NCBI GenBank assembly: GCA_018820275.1
Contig: JAHJOO010000033.1
Span: forward strand, 1-64,000
DNA from: Alphaproteobacteria bacterium
GTDB taxonomy: Bacteria > Pseudomonadota > Alphaproteobacteria > Caulobacterales > Caulobacteraceae
Length of the DNA: 64,000 nt
Reading direction: 5' to 3'
The notes under the pieces were generated by a model, which had not been told where the DNA came from, did not search any database, and worked only from the letters and a program-made list of their open reading frames with translations. Positions 24,204 through 33,527 of this stretch are shown here, in pieces (the stretch's first letter is position 1; each line of letters begins with the position of its first letter). The position numbers were made by a program, and so were the translations under genes.

Positions 24204-24662
24204 GTGATAAGGCGCAGACTGATCACATTGATGCGCATGACGCATGCGCAGCGCGTCCTGCTCGTCGAGGCGACGGTCTGGCTGGCTCTGGCGCGGGTGT
24301 CGCTGCTGGTGTTGCCTTTTCGCACGGTCGCCGCCCACCTCGGCGAAGCCTGCGCTCCGGCGGTCGCAGCCGGCCGGATCGGACAGCCGGGCGGGGCCCC
24401 GCAAGAGGTCGAAACCGCCCGCGCCGTGGGATGGGCGGTCCGGTTGATGGCTGACGCCTTGCCCTTCCGGGCGGTGTGCCTGCAACAGGGGGTCGCGGCC
24501 AAGATGATGCTGCGACGACGGGGCATCCCGAGCGTGCTGCATTTCGGCGTCGCCCCCGACGCCGCCGGGCTGAACCCCCACGCCTGGCTCGACACGGCCG
24601 ACGCCAGGGTGACGGGCTACCCCGTCGGCGATCGGTTCACCGAACTGGCCTGCTGGTACTGA
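24204..24662 (+). CDS. Lasso leader peptidase B2 (transglutaminase-like)
   Basis: The 152-aa protein matches the transglutaminase-like B2 family (PF13471): RAVCLQQGVAAKMMLRRRGI with Cys92, LHFGV, and NPHAWLD with His126 and a following Asp. It cuts the precursor leader after the Thr-x pair with help of the PqqD-like protein. It is the only B2 in the window, although there are two precursors, two cyclases and two PqqD-like proteins. It may serve both. GTG at 24204 is taken as the start; an ATG at 24231 is the alternative. It begins 24 bp after the propeller gene. Confidence 0.85.
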   Translation: MIRRRLITLMRMTHAQRVLLVEATVWLALARVSLLVLPFRTVAAHLGEACAPAVAAGRIGQPGGAPQEVETARAVGWAVRLMADALPFRAVCLQQGVAAKMMLRRRGIPSVLHFGVAPDAAGLNPHAWLDTADARVTGYPVGDRFTELACWY

Positions 24663-24820
24663 ACGGTCGGGCGGCGCGGCGGGTCGCCGCCTTCGCGCGG
24701 AAGCGGCGAGGAGTGGGTCTTGGTCCCGAGCTCCGCCCGATCGGTCGGAGACAAGACGGCGAAAGGCTGACGGCAGCCACCGTTGCCTCGCCGGACCGGA
24801 CCTCTGCAGTCCGTGGGACA

Positions 24821-27800
24821 TCAGGCCCGGCGCGTGCTCAGGGCGATGCTGTCCCCGGCGACGGGCAGGACGTGGCGGAACCGGGTGACGGCGACATGCC
24901 AGGTCTGGACGAGGCTCGTCGCAAGGGGGGAGCGGGTTTCGGCGGCATGGCGGGCGATCAGGGCCAGCAGGCGGGTCGCCGCGTCGCCGATCACCGGACC
25001 CGCAACCACCGAGTCCGTGTTGAAGGGCAGCGGCGCTCCGCCTTCGGGGGCGAGCACGAAGGCCTCGCCGCCGGACATGCCGGCTCCGAAATTCCACCCC
25101 GCGGCGCCCAGGATCACCACCGTCCCGCCGGTCATGTATTCGCAGCCGTGGGCGCCGCAGCCCTCGACCACCGCCGTGGCACCGGAGTTGCGCACCGCGA
25201 ACCGTTCGCCCGCCGCCCCCGCTGCGAACAGGGCGCCGGAGGTCGCGCCATAGAGACAGGTGTTGCCGATCAGGGCCTCGCCGGCAGCCCACGACGGCGG
25301 CCGCACGATGACTTCGGCCCCTGACAGCCCCTTGGCGACATAGTCATTGGCCTCGCCGTCCAGTTCGATGCGCAGACCGGCCATGCCCCAGGCCGCCAGC
25401 GACTGCCCCGCCGCCCCGCGCAGCTTCAGTGTCAGATGGCCGGCGGGCAGGTCCGAGCCATAGCGCCGCACGATGTGCGACGAGATCCGCGCGCCGATGG
25501 CCCGCTGGGTGTTGGTCACGGCATAGGTCAGCGACATCTTCTCCCGGCGGTCGAGGAAGCGGGCCGCGTCCTCGACGATGCGGGCGTCCAGGGTGTCAGG
25601 CACCGGGTTGTACGGAGCCTCGGCGGAACGGGTCTCGCCTTCGCCGACCTGCACCAGCAGGGGATTGAGGTCCAGATCGTCCAGATGGGCGTCGCCCCGC
25701 GACACCTGCCGCAGCAGATCGGTCCGGCCGACGGCCTCGTGCAGGGATCGCAGACCCAGCGAGGCCAGCACCTCGCGCGTGTCCTCGGCGATGAAGCTGA
25801 ACAGGTTGACCACCTTCTCCGGCGTGCCCGTGAACATGGCGCGCAGCCGCTCGTCCTGGACGCAGACCCCGACGGGACAGGTGTTGGAATGGCACTGGCG
25901 CACCATCAGGCAGCCGACCGCGATCAGGCTGGCCGTGCCGATGCCGAACTCCTCGGCCCCCAGCATGGCGGCGATGACGATGTCGCGTCCGGTGCGCAGC
26001 CCGCCGTCGGTGCGCAGCCGCACATGGCCGCGCAGCCCGTTCAGGCTCAACACCTGATGCGCCTCGGACAGGCCCAGCTCCCACGGCAGGCCGGCGTGCT
26101 TGATCGAGCCCAGGGCCGAGGCCCCCGTGCCGCCGTTGTGACCGGCGATCAGGATGACGTCGGCCTTGGCCTTGGCCACGCCGGCCGCCACGGCGCCGAT
26201 GCCGGACTGGGCCACCAGCTTGACCGTCACCCGGGCGTCCGGATTGACCTGCTTCAGGTCATAGATGAGCTGGGCCAGGTCCTCGATCGAATAGATGTCG
26301 TGGTGCGGCGGCGGGCTGATCAGACCGACGCCCGGCGTCGAATGGCGCATGCGGGCGATGAATTCGGTGACCTTGAACCCGGGCAGCTGGCCGCCCTCGC
26401 CCGGCTTGGCGCCCTGGGCCACCTTGATCTCGATCTCGCGGCACTGGTTCAGATATTCGGCGGTGACGCCGAACCGGCCCGAGGCGATCTGCTTGACCGC
26501 GCTGTTGGCGTTGTCGCCATTGGCACGGGGCGTATAGCGCTCGGGGTCCTCGCCGCCTTCGCCGGAGACCGACCGGGCGCCGATCCGGTTCATGGCGATG
26601 TTCAGCGTCTCGTGCGCCTCGGGCGACAGGGCGCCCAGCGACATCCCGGGGGTGACGAACCGTCGGCGGATGTCATTGACGCTCTCGACCTCGTCCACGG
26701 CGACGGGCGTGGCGGCGCGGAAATCCAGCAGGTCGCGCAAGGCGGTCGACGGCAGCTCCCCCACCCGACGACTGTAGGCCTTGAACCGCCCGTAGTCGCC
26801 GCGCGTGGTCGCGTCCTGCAGGCGGTGGATCATCTCGGCGTCCCAGCCGTGGGTCTCCTCGCCGGCGCGGATGCGGTGCGCGCCGCCGATGCGCAGGCTC
26901 GGCCGCCAGGCCTCGAAGCCCCGCGCCGTCTTGCGGATCACCTGGGCCTCGATGCCGGCCAGACCGATGCCGGAGATGCGCGACGTCATGCCGGGGAAGA
27001 ACTCGGCCACCAGGGCGCGGCTGAGTCCCAGCGCCTCGAACTCGCACGCTCCGCGATAGGCCGAGATGACCGAAATGCCCTTCTTGGCGAGGATCTTCAT
27101 CAGCCCCGCCTCGACGGCGGCCTTGTGATTGAGACAGGCCTGACGGAGTGACAGACCGGCATATCGCCCCCCCTCCAGCCGTTCGAGGAAGGTCTCCTGC
27201 GCCAGCCAGCCGTTGACCGCCGTGGCCCCGACCCCGACCAGCACCGCGAAGGCGTGGGCGTCGATGGCCTCGGCGGCGCGCACGACGAGGGAGCAGAAGG
27301 TGCGCAAGCCTTCATCCACCAGCCGGCCATGCACGGCCGCGGTCGCCAGGATCATCGGGATCGGCGGCCGGCTCTCTCCCATCCGCTCATCGGTCAGGAC
27401 GATCAGCCCGGCCCCGCCGCGCGCCGCCGCCACCGCCTCGTCCCGGATGCGGTCCAGCGCCCCCTTCAGCCCACCCTCACCTGCGGGGAAGGTGCAGTCG
27501 ATGACTGTGGTGGCGCCCGCGCCCACCACGTCCAGCATCCGCTCGTACATGCCGGTCGTCAGCACCGGGCTGTCCAGGACGAAGACCTGGGTCTGGGTCT
27601 CGTCCTGGGCGAGGATGTTGCCGAGGTTCTTGAACCGCGTGCGCAGGCTCATCGCCCCGGCTTCGCGCAGGGGATCGATCGGCGGGTTGGTGACCTGGGC
27701 GAAGGCCTGCCGGAAATAGTGGGCGAAGGGCCGGTCCTGGTGCGACAGCACCGCCGGCGGCGCGTCGTCGCCCATCGAGGCCACGGCCTCCTTGCCGTCA

Positions 27801-29284
27801 CCGGCCATGGGGTCCAGCAGGGTGTCGATGTCCTCCTGGGTCCAGCCGACGGCGGCCTGATAGCGGGTCAGGGCCTCGCCCGACAGCCGGCGCGGCTCCG
27901 GCCCGGGGCCGACCATCGGCTCCAGTTCGACCATGTTCGACAGCCATTCGCGGTACGGCAGGGCACCCGCCAGCCGGTCGATGGTCTGGGTCTCGTCGTA
28001 GAGAACGCCGGACTCCAGATCGACCGAGATCATCCGCCCGCCGCCGATGTGCAGACGCCGCTTGATCCGCGCGTCCGGGATGCCGGTCATGCCGACCTCC
28101 GAGCCGCAGATCAGCAGGCCATCGACCGTCTCTGCCACCCGCAGGGGCCGCAGGCCGTTCCGGTCCTTGCCCGCCACAACCCAGCGGCCGTCGGTGGCGC
28201 AGACGGCCGCCGGTCCGTCCCACGGCTCCATCACCGCGTTGCAATAGGCGTAAAGGGCGCGGTGGTCGTCCGAGATCACCCCCTCTATGGGGGCCTCGGG
28301 CATCAGCAGCGCCTTGACCATCGGGGCCGGCCGCCCCGCGCGGACCAGCACCTCGAACACATTATCCAGCGCCGAGGAGTCGGAGGCGCCCGCCTGGATC
28401 ACGGGCTTGACCGTGGCGTCGTCGGCGCCGAAGGCCTCGGCGGTCATGCGGATCTCGTGACTGCGCATCCAGCTGGCGTTGCCGCGCAGGGTGTTGATCT
28501 CGCCGTTGTGGGCCAGCATGCGGAAGGGCTGGGCCAGCCGCCATTCCGGGAAGGTGTTGGTGGAATAGCGCTGGTGGAACAGGGCGACGTTGGCCTCGAC
28601 CCGGACGTCGTTCAGGTCCGGATAGAAGTCGGCCAGCGCCTCGGCCAGCATCATCCCTTTGTAGATGACCGACCGGGCCGACAGCGAGCAGATGTAGAAA
28701 TGCTGCAGCCCGGCCGCCGTCGCCCGCGACTCGATCCGGCGGCGCAGAAGGTACAGCGCCCGCTCCAGATCCTCGCCGCCGAGGCCGTCCGGCGCGCTGA
28801 GCATGATCTGTTCGATCTCTGGCCGGGTCGCCGCCGCCCGCTGGCCGAGAACGGGAACATGGGTCGGCACCTGACGCCAGCCGTAGAGCCAGAAGCCCGC
28901 CGTCATTACCTCGCGCTCGACGATGGTGCGGGCCCGTTCCTGCGCCGCCAGGTCGACCCGCGGCAGGAAGATCATCCCCACCGCGATCGGGCCGGGGCGA
29001 GGCTCGTGCCCGGCGTCGCGCACCTGGGCTTCGAAGAAGGCGCGCGGCAGGCCGATCAGTAGGCCCGCGCCGTCCCCCGACTTTCCGTCCGCGTCGACGG
29101 CCCCCCGGTGCCAGACCGCCTTGAGCGCCTTGAGCGCCAGATCGATGACCTCGCGGCGCGGCTGGCCGTCAATGGCGGCCACCAGCCCGACGCCGCAGGC
29201 ATCCCGCTCGGAGGCGGGATCGTACGCATGGCCGTCGATCAGGCGCCGGCGGTCGCTCCGGTACTGTTCGGGATCGAAGGTCAT
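24821..29284 (-). CDS. gltB: Glutamate synthase (NADPH) large subunit
   Basis: 1487 aa, usual length for bacterial GltB. The N-terminal amidotransferase domain begins with the conserved ERDACGVGLVAAIDG, whose Cys becomes the N-terminal nucleophile after removal of a ~28-residue propeptide. The central and FMN-binding domains include the 3Fe-4S motif with CHSNTCPVGVC, and the C-terminal beta-helix ends near 24821. The enzyme turns glutamine and 2-oxoglutarate into two glutamates with GltD. The ATG at 29284 overlaps the gltD stop (ATGA), which sets the start; a longer frame is rejected because it runs into gltD. Confidence 0.97.
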   Translation of the reverse strand: MTFDPEQYRSDRRRLIDGHAYDPASERDACGVGLVAAIDGQPRREVIDLALKALKAVWHRGAVDADGKSGDGAGLLIGLPRAFFEAQVRDAGHEPRPGPIAVGMIFLPRVDLAAQERARTIVEREVMTAGFWLYGWRQVPTHVPVLGQRAAATRPEIEQIMLSAPDGLGGEDLERALYLLRRRIESRATAAGLQHFYICSLSARSVIYKGMMLAEALADFYPDLNDVRVEANVALFHQRYSTNTFPEWRLAQPFRMLAHNGEINTLRGNASWMRSHEIRMTAEAFGADDATVKPVIQAGASDSSALDNVFEVLVRAGRPAPMVKALLMPEAPIEGVISDDHRALYAYCNAVMEPWDGPAAVCATDGRWVVAGKDRNGLRPLRVAETVDGLLICGSEVGMTGIPDARIKRRLHIGGGRMISVDLESGVLYDETQTIDRLAGALPYREWLSNMVELEPMVGPGPEPRRLSGEALTRYQAAVGWTQEDIDTLLDPMAGDGKEAVASMGDDAPPAVLSHQDRPFAHYFRQAFAQVTNPPIDPLREAGAMSLRTRFKNLGNILAQDETQTQVFVLDSPVLTTGMYERMLDVVGAGATTVIDCTFPAGEGGLKGALDRIRDEAVAAARGGAGLIVLTDERMGESRPPIPMILATAAVHGRLVDEGLRTFCSLVVRAAEAIDAHAFAVLVGVGATAVNGWLAQETFLERLEGGRYAGLSLRQACLNHKAAVEAGLMKILAKKGISVISAYRGACEFEALGLSRALVAEFFPGMTSRISGIGLAGIEAQVIRKTARGFEAWRPSLRIGGAHRIRAGEETHGWDAEMIHRLQDATTRGDYGRFKAYSRRVGELPSTALRDLLDFRAATPVAVDEVESVNDIRRRFVTPGMSLGALSPEAHETLNIAMNRIGARSVSGEGGEDPERYTPRANGDNANSAVKQIASGRFGVTAEYLNQCREIEIKVAQGAKPGEGGQLPGFKVTEFIARMRHSTPGVGLISPPPHHDIYSIEDLAQLIYDLKQVNPDARVTVKLVAQSGIGAVAAGVAKAKADVILIAGHNGGTGASALGSIKHAGLPWELGLSEAHQVLSLNGLRGHVRLRTDGGLRTGRDIVIAAMLGAEEFGIGTASLIAVGCLMVRQCHSNTCPVGVCVQDERLRAMFTGTPEKVVNLFSFIAEDTREVLASLGLRSLHEAVGRTDLLRQVSRGDAHLDDLDLNPLLVQVGEGETRSAEAPYNPVPDTLDARIVEDAARFLDRREKMSLTYAVTNTQRAIGARISSHIVRRYGSDLPAGHLTLKLRGAAGQSLAAWGMAGLRIELDGEANDYVAKGLSGAEVIVRPPSWAAGEALIGNTCLYGATSGALFAAGAAGERFAVRNSGATAVVEGCGAHGCEYMTGGTVVILGAAGWNFGAGMSGGEAFVLAPEGGAPLPFNTDSVVAGPVIGDAATRLLALIARHAAETRSPLATSLVQTWHVAVTRFRHVLPVAGDSIALSTRRA

Positions 29285-30714
29285 GCCACCGCCTGCTCGC
29301 GGCGGGTCAGCCAGGCGTCGATCTCGGCAGCCGCGTCCTGTCCATCCTTGACGGCCCAGACCACCAGCGACGCCCCGCGCACGATGTCGCCGGCGGCGAA
29401 CACCCCTTCCAGGGTCGTCGCCCTGGTCTGACCGGCGGTGCGGACGGTGCGCCATTCGGTCAGGGCCAGGTCGGGCTCGCCAAACAGCCCCGGCAGATCT
29501 TCGGGACCGAAGCCCAGCGCCTCGATCACCAGATCGGCGGCCAGGTCGAACTCGCCCTCCGGAACCGGTTCGACGCTACAGCGACCGTCCGCTGACGGCA
29601 CCGCCAGCGCCATTCGCTGGGCCCGAACGCCGGTGACTCCCCCGGCTTCGCCCAGAACGGCGCGCGGCGCGGCCAGCCATTCGAAGGCGACGCCCTCCTC
29701 CTCGGCGTTCGCCACCTCGCGCGCGCTGCCCGGCATATTGTCCCGGTCGCGGCGGTACAGGCAGGTGACCGAGGCCGCGCCCTGACGCACCGCCGTGCGC
29801 ACGCAGTCCATCGCCGTGTCCCCGCCGCCGATCACCACCACCCGCTTGCCCGCCGCGTCCAGCGCCCCGCTGTTGAACGCTGGCGCCGGATCGCCCAGAC
29901 CCTGGCGGTTGGCGGCGATCAGATAGTCCAGCGCCGCGATCACCCCGGTCGAGCCGCACCCCGGCGCCGTCAGCCGTCGCGCCTGATAGACTCCCGTGGC
30001 CACCAGCACCGCGTCATGCGCCGCCCGTACCTCGGCGAACGGCAGGTCGCCGCCCACGTCCACGCCCAGCCGGAACACCACGCCCCCCTCGACCAGCCGG
30101 TCCAGACGGCGTTGCACCACCGCCTTCTCCAGCTTGAACCCGGGAATGCCGTACATCAGCAGGCCCCCGGCACGGTCGTGGCGGTCGTAGATCGTCACCG
30201 CATAGCCCGCCGACCTCAGCCGGTCCGCCGCCGCCATCCCCGCGGGTCCGGCGCCGACGATGCCCACCGACCGCCCCCGCTCGACCCGCGGCCGGATCGG
30301 ATCGACCCAGCCGTTCTCGAACGCCGTGTCGCCCAGCCAGCGCTCGACCGAGCCGATGGTGACCGTTTCCCAGCCCGACTGTTCCAGCGTGCAGGCCCCC
30401 TCGCACAGCCGGTCCTGAGGACAGATCCGGCCGCAGATCTCCGGCATCGTCGAGGTCGCCGCCGACTGCCGCCAGGCCTCCTCCGCCCGCCCCTCGGCGG
30501 CCAGCCTCAACCAGTCGGGGATATTGTTCTGCAGCGGGCAGCCCGTCTGGCAGAACGGCACGCCGCACTGGGCGCAGCGGCTGGACTGGCCGGTGCCCGC
30601 AACCGGGCTGAAGGCGGCGTAGATCTCGTCGAAATCTCGCACGCGCTCGGCCGCCGGCGTCTTGGCCGGTCCGCGCCGCGGGATGATCACGAAGGTCTGG
30701 TTGAACGACGCCAC
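29281..30714 (-). CDS. gltD: Glutamate synthase (NADPH) small subunit
   Basis: 477 aa. Two N-terminal 4Fe-4S cysteine groups (CAQCGVPFCQTGCP and CGRICPQDRLCEGAC) are followed by an FAD-binding GAGPAGMAAADRL and an NADPH-binding GGGDTAMDC. It transfers electrons from NADPH to the large subunit. The start is a GTG at 30714 with AAAAGGA five bases upstream, preferred over a more distant in-frame start with a poor N-terminus. It forms an operon with gltB. Confidence 0.96.
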   Translation of the reverse strand: MASFNQTFVIIPRRGPAKTPAAERVRDFDEIYAAFSPVAGTGQSSRCAQCGVPFCQTGCPLQNNIPDWLRLAAEGRAEEAWRQSAATSTMPEICGRICPQDRLCEGACTLEQSGWETVTIGSVERWLGDTAFENGWVDPIRPRVERGRSVGIVGAGPAGMAAADRLRSAGYAVTIYDRHDRAGGLLMYGIPGFKLEKAVVQRRLDRLVEGGVVFRLGVDVGGDLPFAEVRAAHDAVLVATGVYQARRLTAPGCGSTGVIAALDYLIAANRQGLGDPAPAFNSGALDAAGKRVVVIGGGDTAMDCVRTAVRQGAASVTCLYRRDRDNMPGSAREVANAEEEGVAFEWLAAPRAVLGEAGGVTGVRAQRMALAVPSADGRCSVEPVPEGEFDLAADLVIEALGFGPEDLPGLFGEPDLALTEWRTVRTAGQTRATTLEGVFAAGDIVRGASLVVWAVKDGQDAAAEIDAWLTRREQAVA

Positions 30715-30813
30715 GTCGATCCTTTTCGCTGTCGCACAAGACCTAGGACAGGATCGACGACCCGGCAACTTCCGTGCACGATGTGCGTGTTTTTCCACCT
30801 TGCCTGCAAAAAC

Positions 30814-30854
30814 GAACCGGTCCAGCTCGCAATCGCGCACGGCGGGACCGGTTC
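30814..30854 (-). terminator. Rho-independent terminator after the porin gene
   Basis: A perfect 10-bp stem GAACCGGTCC/GGACCGGTTC encloses a 21-nt loop. On the minus strand it is followed by GTTTTTG. It lies 20 bp after the stop of the TorF-type porin gene and ends the amtB-porin transcript before gltD. Confidence 0.75.
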
Positions 30855-30873
30855 ATTTCGTGCAACGCACCCG

Positions 30874-31554
30874 TCAGAACAGGAGCTTGATCGTGCCCAC
30901 CAGCCGGTCATCGGACAGCGGACCGCTCACGTCGGTGTCGTGGTAGCGAACATCGACCACAGCCTGGTCGGTGAAGGCGTACGCCACCCCGGCATTCCAC
31001 GTCGCATAGTCCGCGTTGACGTCCAGGGTCTGATGCCCGATCGCCCCCGATAGCGTCCACTTCGGCGCAGGCGAGAAGGCGGCGTTGGCCTCGACGTAGG
31101 TCGCCTCTTCATCGGCCCCGAAGAAGTCGGGCGACCAGAAGACCACGGCCCCGAGCGCCACGGGCCCGAAGGCGCGCGAGGCCGCGGCCTTCAGTTCCAC
31201 ATAGTCGTAGTCCGCGCCGTCGGGGGCGGAAGGATAGAGATAGCCGACCACGCCGAGATCGAAGGCGAACCCTGCAGCCTCGGTCCGGTAGCCGCCATAG
31301 ATGTCGATCTCGCCGTCGGTGCTGTCGCCGAAATCGACGTTCGAGGCCCAGGCACCGGCGTAGAAGGCGCCGACGGTCAGGTCCACGCCGCCGAAGATGG
31401 CGGGATCTTCGCTGGTCTGGCTGTAGCCACGAAAGACGTAGTCGCTTGTCACCCCCAGGTTCCAGGTGATCTCGGGGGTATCCTGGGCCGAAGCGACCCC
31501 GGCCGTCAGAAGCACGGCCGTGGCCGCCGCGCAGGCAAATGCGGTTCTCATCAT
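30874..31554 (-). CDS. TorF-family putative porin
   Basis: The 226-aa outer-membrane protein has a signal peptide ending ASAQD and a barrel opening WNLGVTSDYVFRGYSQTSEDPA, the hallmark of the TIGR02001/TorF group, and ends in Phe. These proteins are found next to ammonium transporter genes in many Proteobacteria, where they are thought to help ammonium or other small solutes pass the outer membrane. It lies 88 bp downstream of amtB on the same strand. AAGGGGA precedes the ATG pair; 31551 is an equally possible start. Confidence 0.88.
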   Translation of the reverse strand: MMRTAFACAAATAVLLTAGVASAQDTPEITWNLGVTSDYVFRGYSQTSEDPAIFGGVDLTVGAFYAGAWASNVDFGDSTDGEIDIYGGYRTEAAGFAFDLGVVGYLYPSAPDGADYDYVELKAAASRAFGPVALGAVVFWSPDFFGADEEATYVEANAAFSPAPKWTLSGAIGHQTLDVNADYATWNAGVAYAFTDQAVVDVRYHDTDVSGPLSDDRLVGTIKLLF

Positions 31555-31642
31555 CGTATCCCCTTGTTATCGATGGCTTTCGAGACGCACGCATACTGGG
31601 CGGCGGCGCGGGGGAGAGCTCCGCGCCGCCGCGAGGTCTTCG

Positions 31643-32998
31643 TCAGACCGCTTCCATCACCTCGCCATGCAGGTGCCCGTCGAGCCCTTCGTCTTCCTGC
31701 TCGGCGGTCACCCGGAGGCCGGTCGTGAACTTGCAGACGATGAGGATCAGGAAGGTCGCAATGGCGCTCCAGCCGATGGTGACGCCGAGGCCCCACAGCT
31801 GTTTGGCGACCGTCGCCCCCTCGGCCACGCCGTTGACGGCGGCCGAGGCGAAGACGCCGGTCAGGACGGCGCCGAGAATGCCGCCCGCCCCGTGGATGCC
31901 GAAGGCGTCGAGGCTGTCGTCGTAGCGCAGCAGCTTCTTGATCCAGACCGAGGCCGCGTAGCAGACCGGGCCCGAGGCCAGACCGATGATCACCGCCCCC
32001 TTCGGATCGACCAGTCCCGCCGCCGGCGTGATGGCCACCAGGCCGGCGATCAGGCCGGACAGCACGCCGATCAGCGACGGCTTCCGCTTCTCCATGATCT
32101 CGACGATCTTCCAGGCCAGCGAACCGGCCATGGCGGCCAGTATGGTGTTCAGGATGGCGACAGAGGCGATCGAGTCCGCCGTCCAGGCCGAGCCGGCGTT
32201 GAAGCCGATCCATCCCACCAGCAGCAGCGAGGCACCGATCATGGTCAACACCGGGTTGTGGGCGACGATGCTCTCCTTGCCGTAGCCTTTGCGGGCCCCG
32301 AGAAAGATGGCGCAGACCAGACCGGCCACGCCCGCGTTGACGTGCACCACGGCCCCGCCGGCGAAGTCCAGCACGCCCGCCGCGCCGAGGAAGCCGCCGC
32401 CCCAGACCCAGTGACAGATCGGGGCATAGACGAGCAGGGTCCACAGGCCCGTGAACAGCAGCAGCCCCGAATATTTGATCCGCTCCGCGAAGGCGCCGGC
32501 GATCAGGGCGGGGGTGATGATGGCGAAGGTCAACTGGTAGGCGATCCACAGATACTCCGGCAGACCGGGCGCGAGGCTGTGCGCCGTCGACGGCGCGACT
32601 CCGTTCAGGAACAGGGCCTCGAACGAGCCGATGACGCTCTGGACCTCATCGCCGGCATAGCCGCCGATCGGCTGGCCCACACCGAAAGACAGGCTGTAGC
32701 CGGCGATGAACCAGGCCAGGGTGACCACGGAGGCCACGCCGAGCGACTGGGTGATGGTGGCGATGACGTTCTTGCGGCGCACCATGCCGCCGTAGAACAG
32801 CGCCAGCCCCGGCAAGGTCATCAGCAGGACCAGGGCGGTGGACGTCAGGATCCAGCTGGTCGCCGCCCCGTCGAGGGCCAGAGGCGCCTGATGCGCAAGG
32901 AGCGCCGGTGTGCCCGCCACGGCCGCCGAGGCCGTGCCGGCTACGCCGCTGAGAAGTAGCACGAGGGCTCCCGAGAGCCCGATACGAAGTCGTGTCAT
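31643..32998 (-). CDS. amtB: Ammonium transporter
   Basis: The 451-aa protein has a cleavable signal peptide (AGTASA) and eleven further membrane helices. The conserved pore histidines are in HVNAGVAGLV and FGIHGAGGILG. It conducts ammonium/ammonia across the inner membrane. A GGGGGA ribosome site lies before the ATG at 32998; an earlier in-frame start at 33073 is rejected because it lacks one. No glnK gene, the usual partner, is adjacent; instead the TorF porin follows. Confidence 0.96.
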   Translation of the reverse strand: MTRLRIGLSGALVLLLSGVAGTASAAVAGTPALLAHQAPLALDGAATSWILTSTALVLLMTLPGLALFYGGMVRRKNVIATITQSLGVASVVTLAWFIAGYSLSFGVGQPIGGYAGDEVQSVIGSFEALFLNGVAPSTAHSLAPGLPEYLWIAYQLTFAIITPALIAGAFAERIKYSGLLLFTGLWTLLVYAPICHWVWGGGFLGAAGVLDFAGGAVVHVNAGVAGLVCAIFLGARKGYGKESIVAHNPVLTMIGASLLLVGWIGFNAGSAWTADSIASVAILNTILAAMAGSLAWKIVEIMEKRKPSLIGVLSGLIAGLVAITPAAGLVDPKGAVIIGLASGPVCYAASVWIKKLLRYDDSLDAFGIHGAGGILGAVLTGVFASAAVNGVAEGATVAKQLWGLGVTIGWSAIATFLILIVCKFTTGLRVTAEQEDEGLDGHLHGEVMEAV

Positions 32999-33527
32999 TT
33001 GATCCCCCAAGACCGATTGCGCAGTCGCAAAACTGTCTCTCGCACTTGCGAGATAAACAAGGGGGCGGTGCAAAATAGAAGATTAATATTGCCTTAAGGG
33101 GCGATCTTGGGCTTGTTCTTGACAAGATAATGCCCTCTGCAACCGAAATTGGCATATTTTCCGCCTAACAGGGTTTTTTGCGATCGCAGCAAAATGTCCG
33201 CGTTCGGCGAATGTGAGCTGGACCGGGCCAGCGCGCCGGGACTTGGCGCGGCGGGACATCTTCGGCGTCGACCGCCTCCACCGCACGCACCCCCGGAACC
33301 GGCCGTCCGAAAGTGCTGTCCGGTTTGGCTGCGGCCAGTCGCAGCGCCCCCTTGGCCCGCCCCGTCGGGCGACCACCGACCATGCCGCGTCGACTCCGAC
33401 GCGGAAGCGGCGGAGTCTCGGACGGCTGATCAGGTGTCTCGTGGTGCAGACGTATCGTTGATTGCCGCGCCCGCTGGCCCGCTGGCCCGCTGGCCCGGCG
33501 GGGCCGGGGTGCCGGGTCAGGACGGGC
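32999..33527. other. Upstream region of amtB, no gene seen
   Basis: The first ~190 bp are AT-richer than the surroundings and carry the amtB promoter and three small palindromes. The remainder up to 33527 has only unconvincing Arg-rich frames and a triple repeat of GCTGGCCC at 33473-33496. Confidence 0.5.
33017..33188. promoter_or_regulatory. Three short palindromes with a shared TGCG half-site upstream of amtB
   Basis: TTGCG-CAGT-CGCAA at 33017-33030, TCTCGCA-CT-TGCGAGA at 33038-33053 and TGCGATCGCA at 33179-33188 are perfect inverted repeats. They could be binding sites of one regulator or small leader hairpins. No regulator is identified. Confidence 0.35.

Noticed and set aside
31466-32959. 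Long plus-strand open frame opposite amtB
   Set aside because: Arg/Gly/His/Gln-rich composition and full overlap with a certain amtB gene.
33473-33496. Triple GCTGGCCC repeat as a CRISPR-like array
   Set aside because: Units are 8 bp without spacers; simple local duplication.
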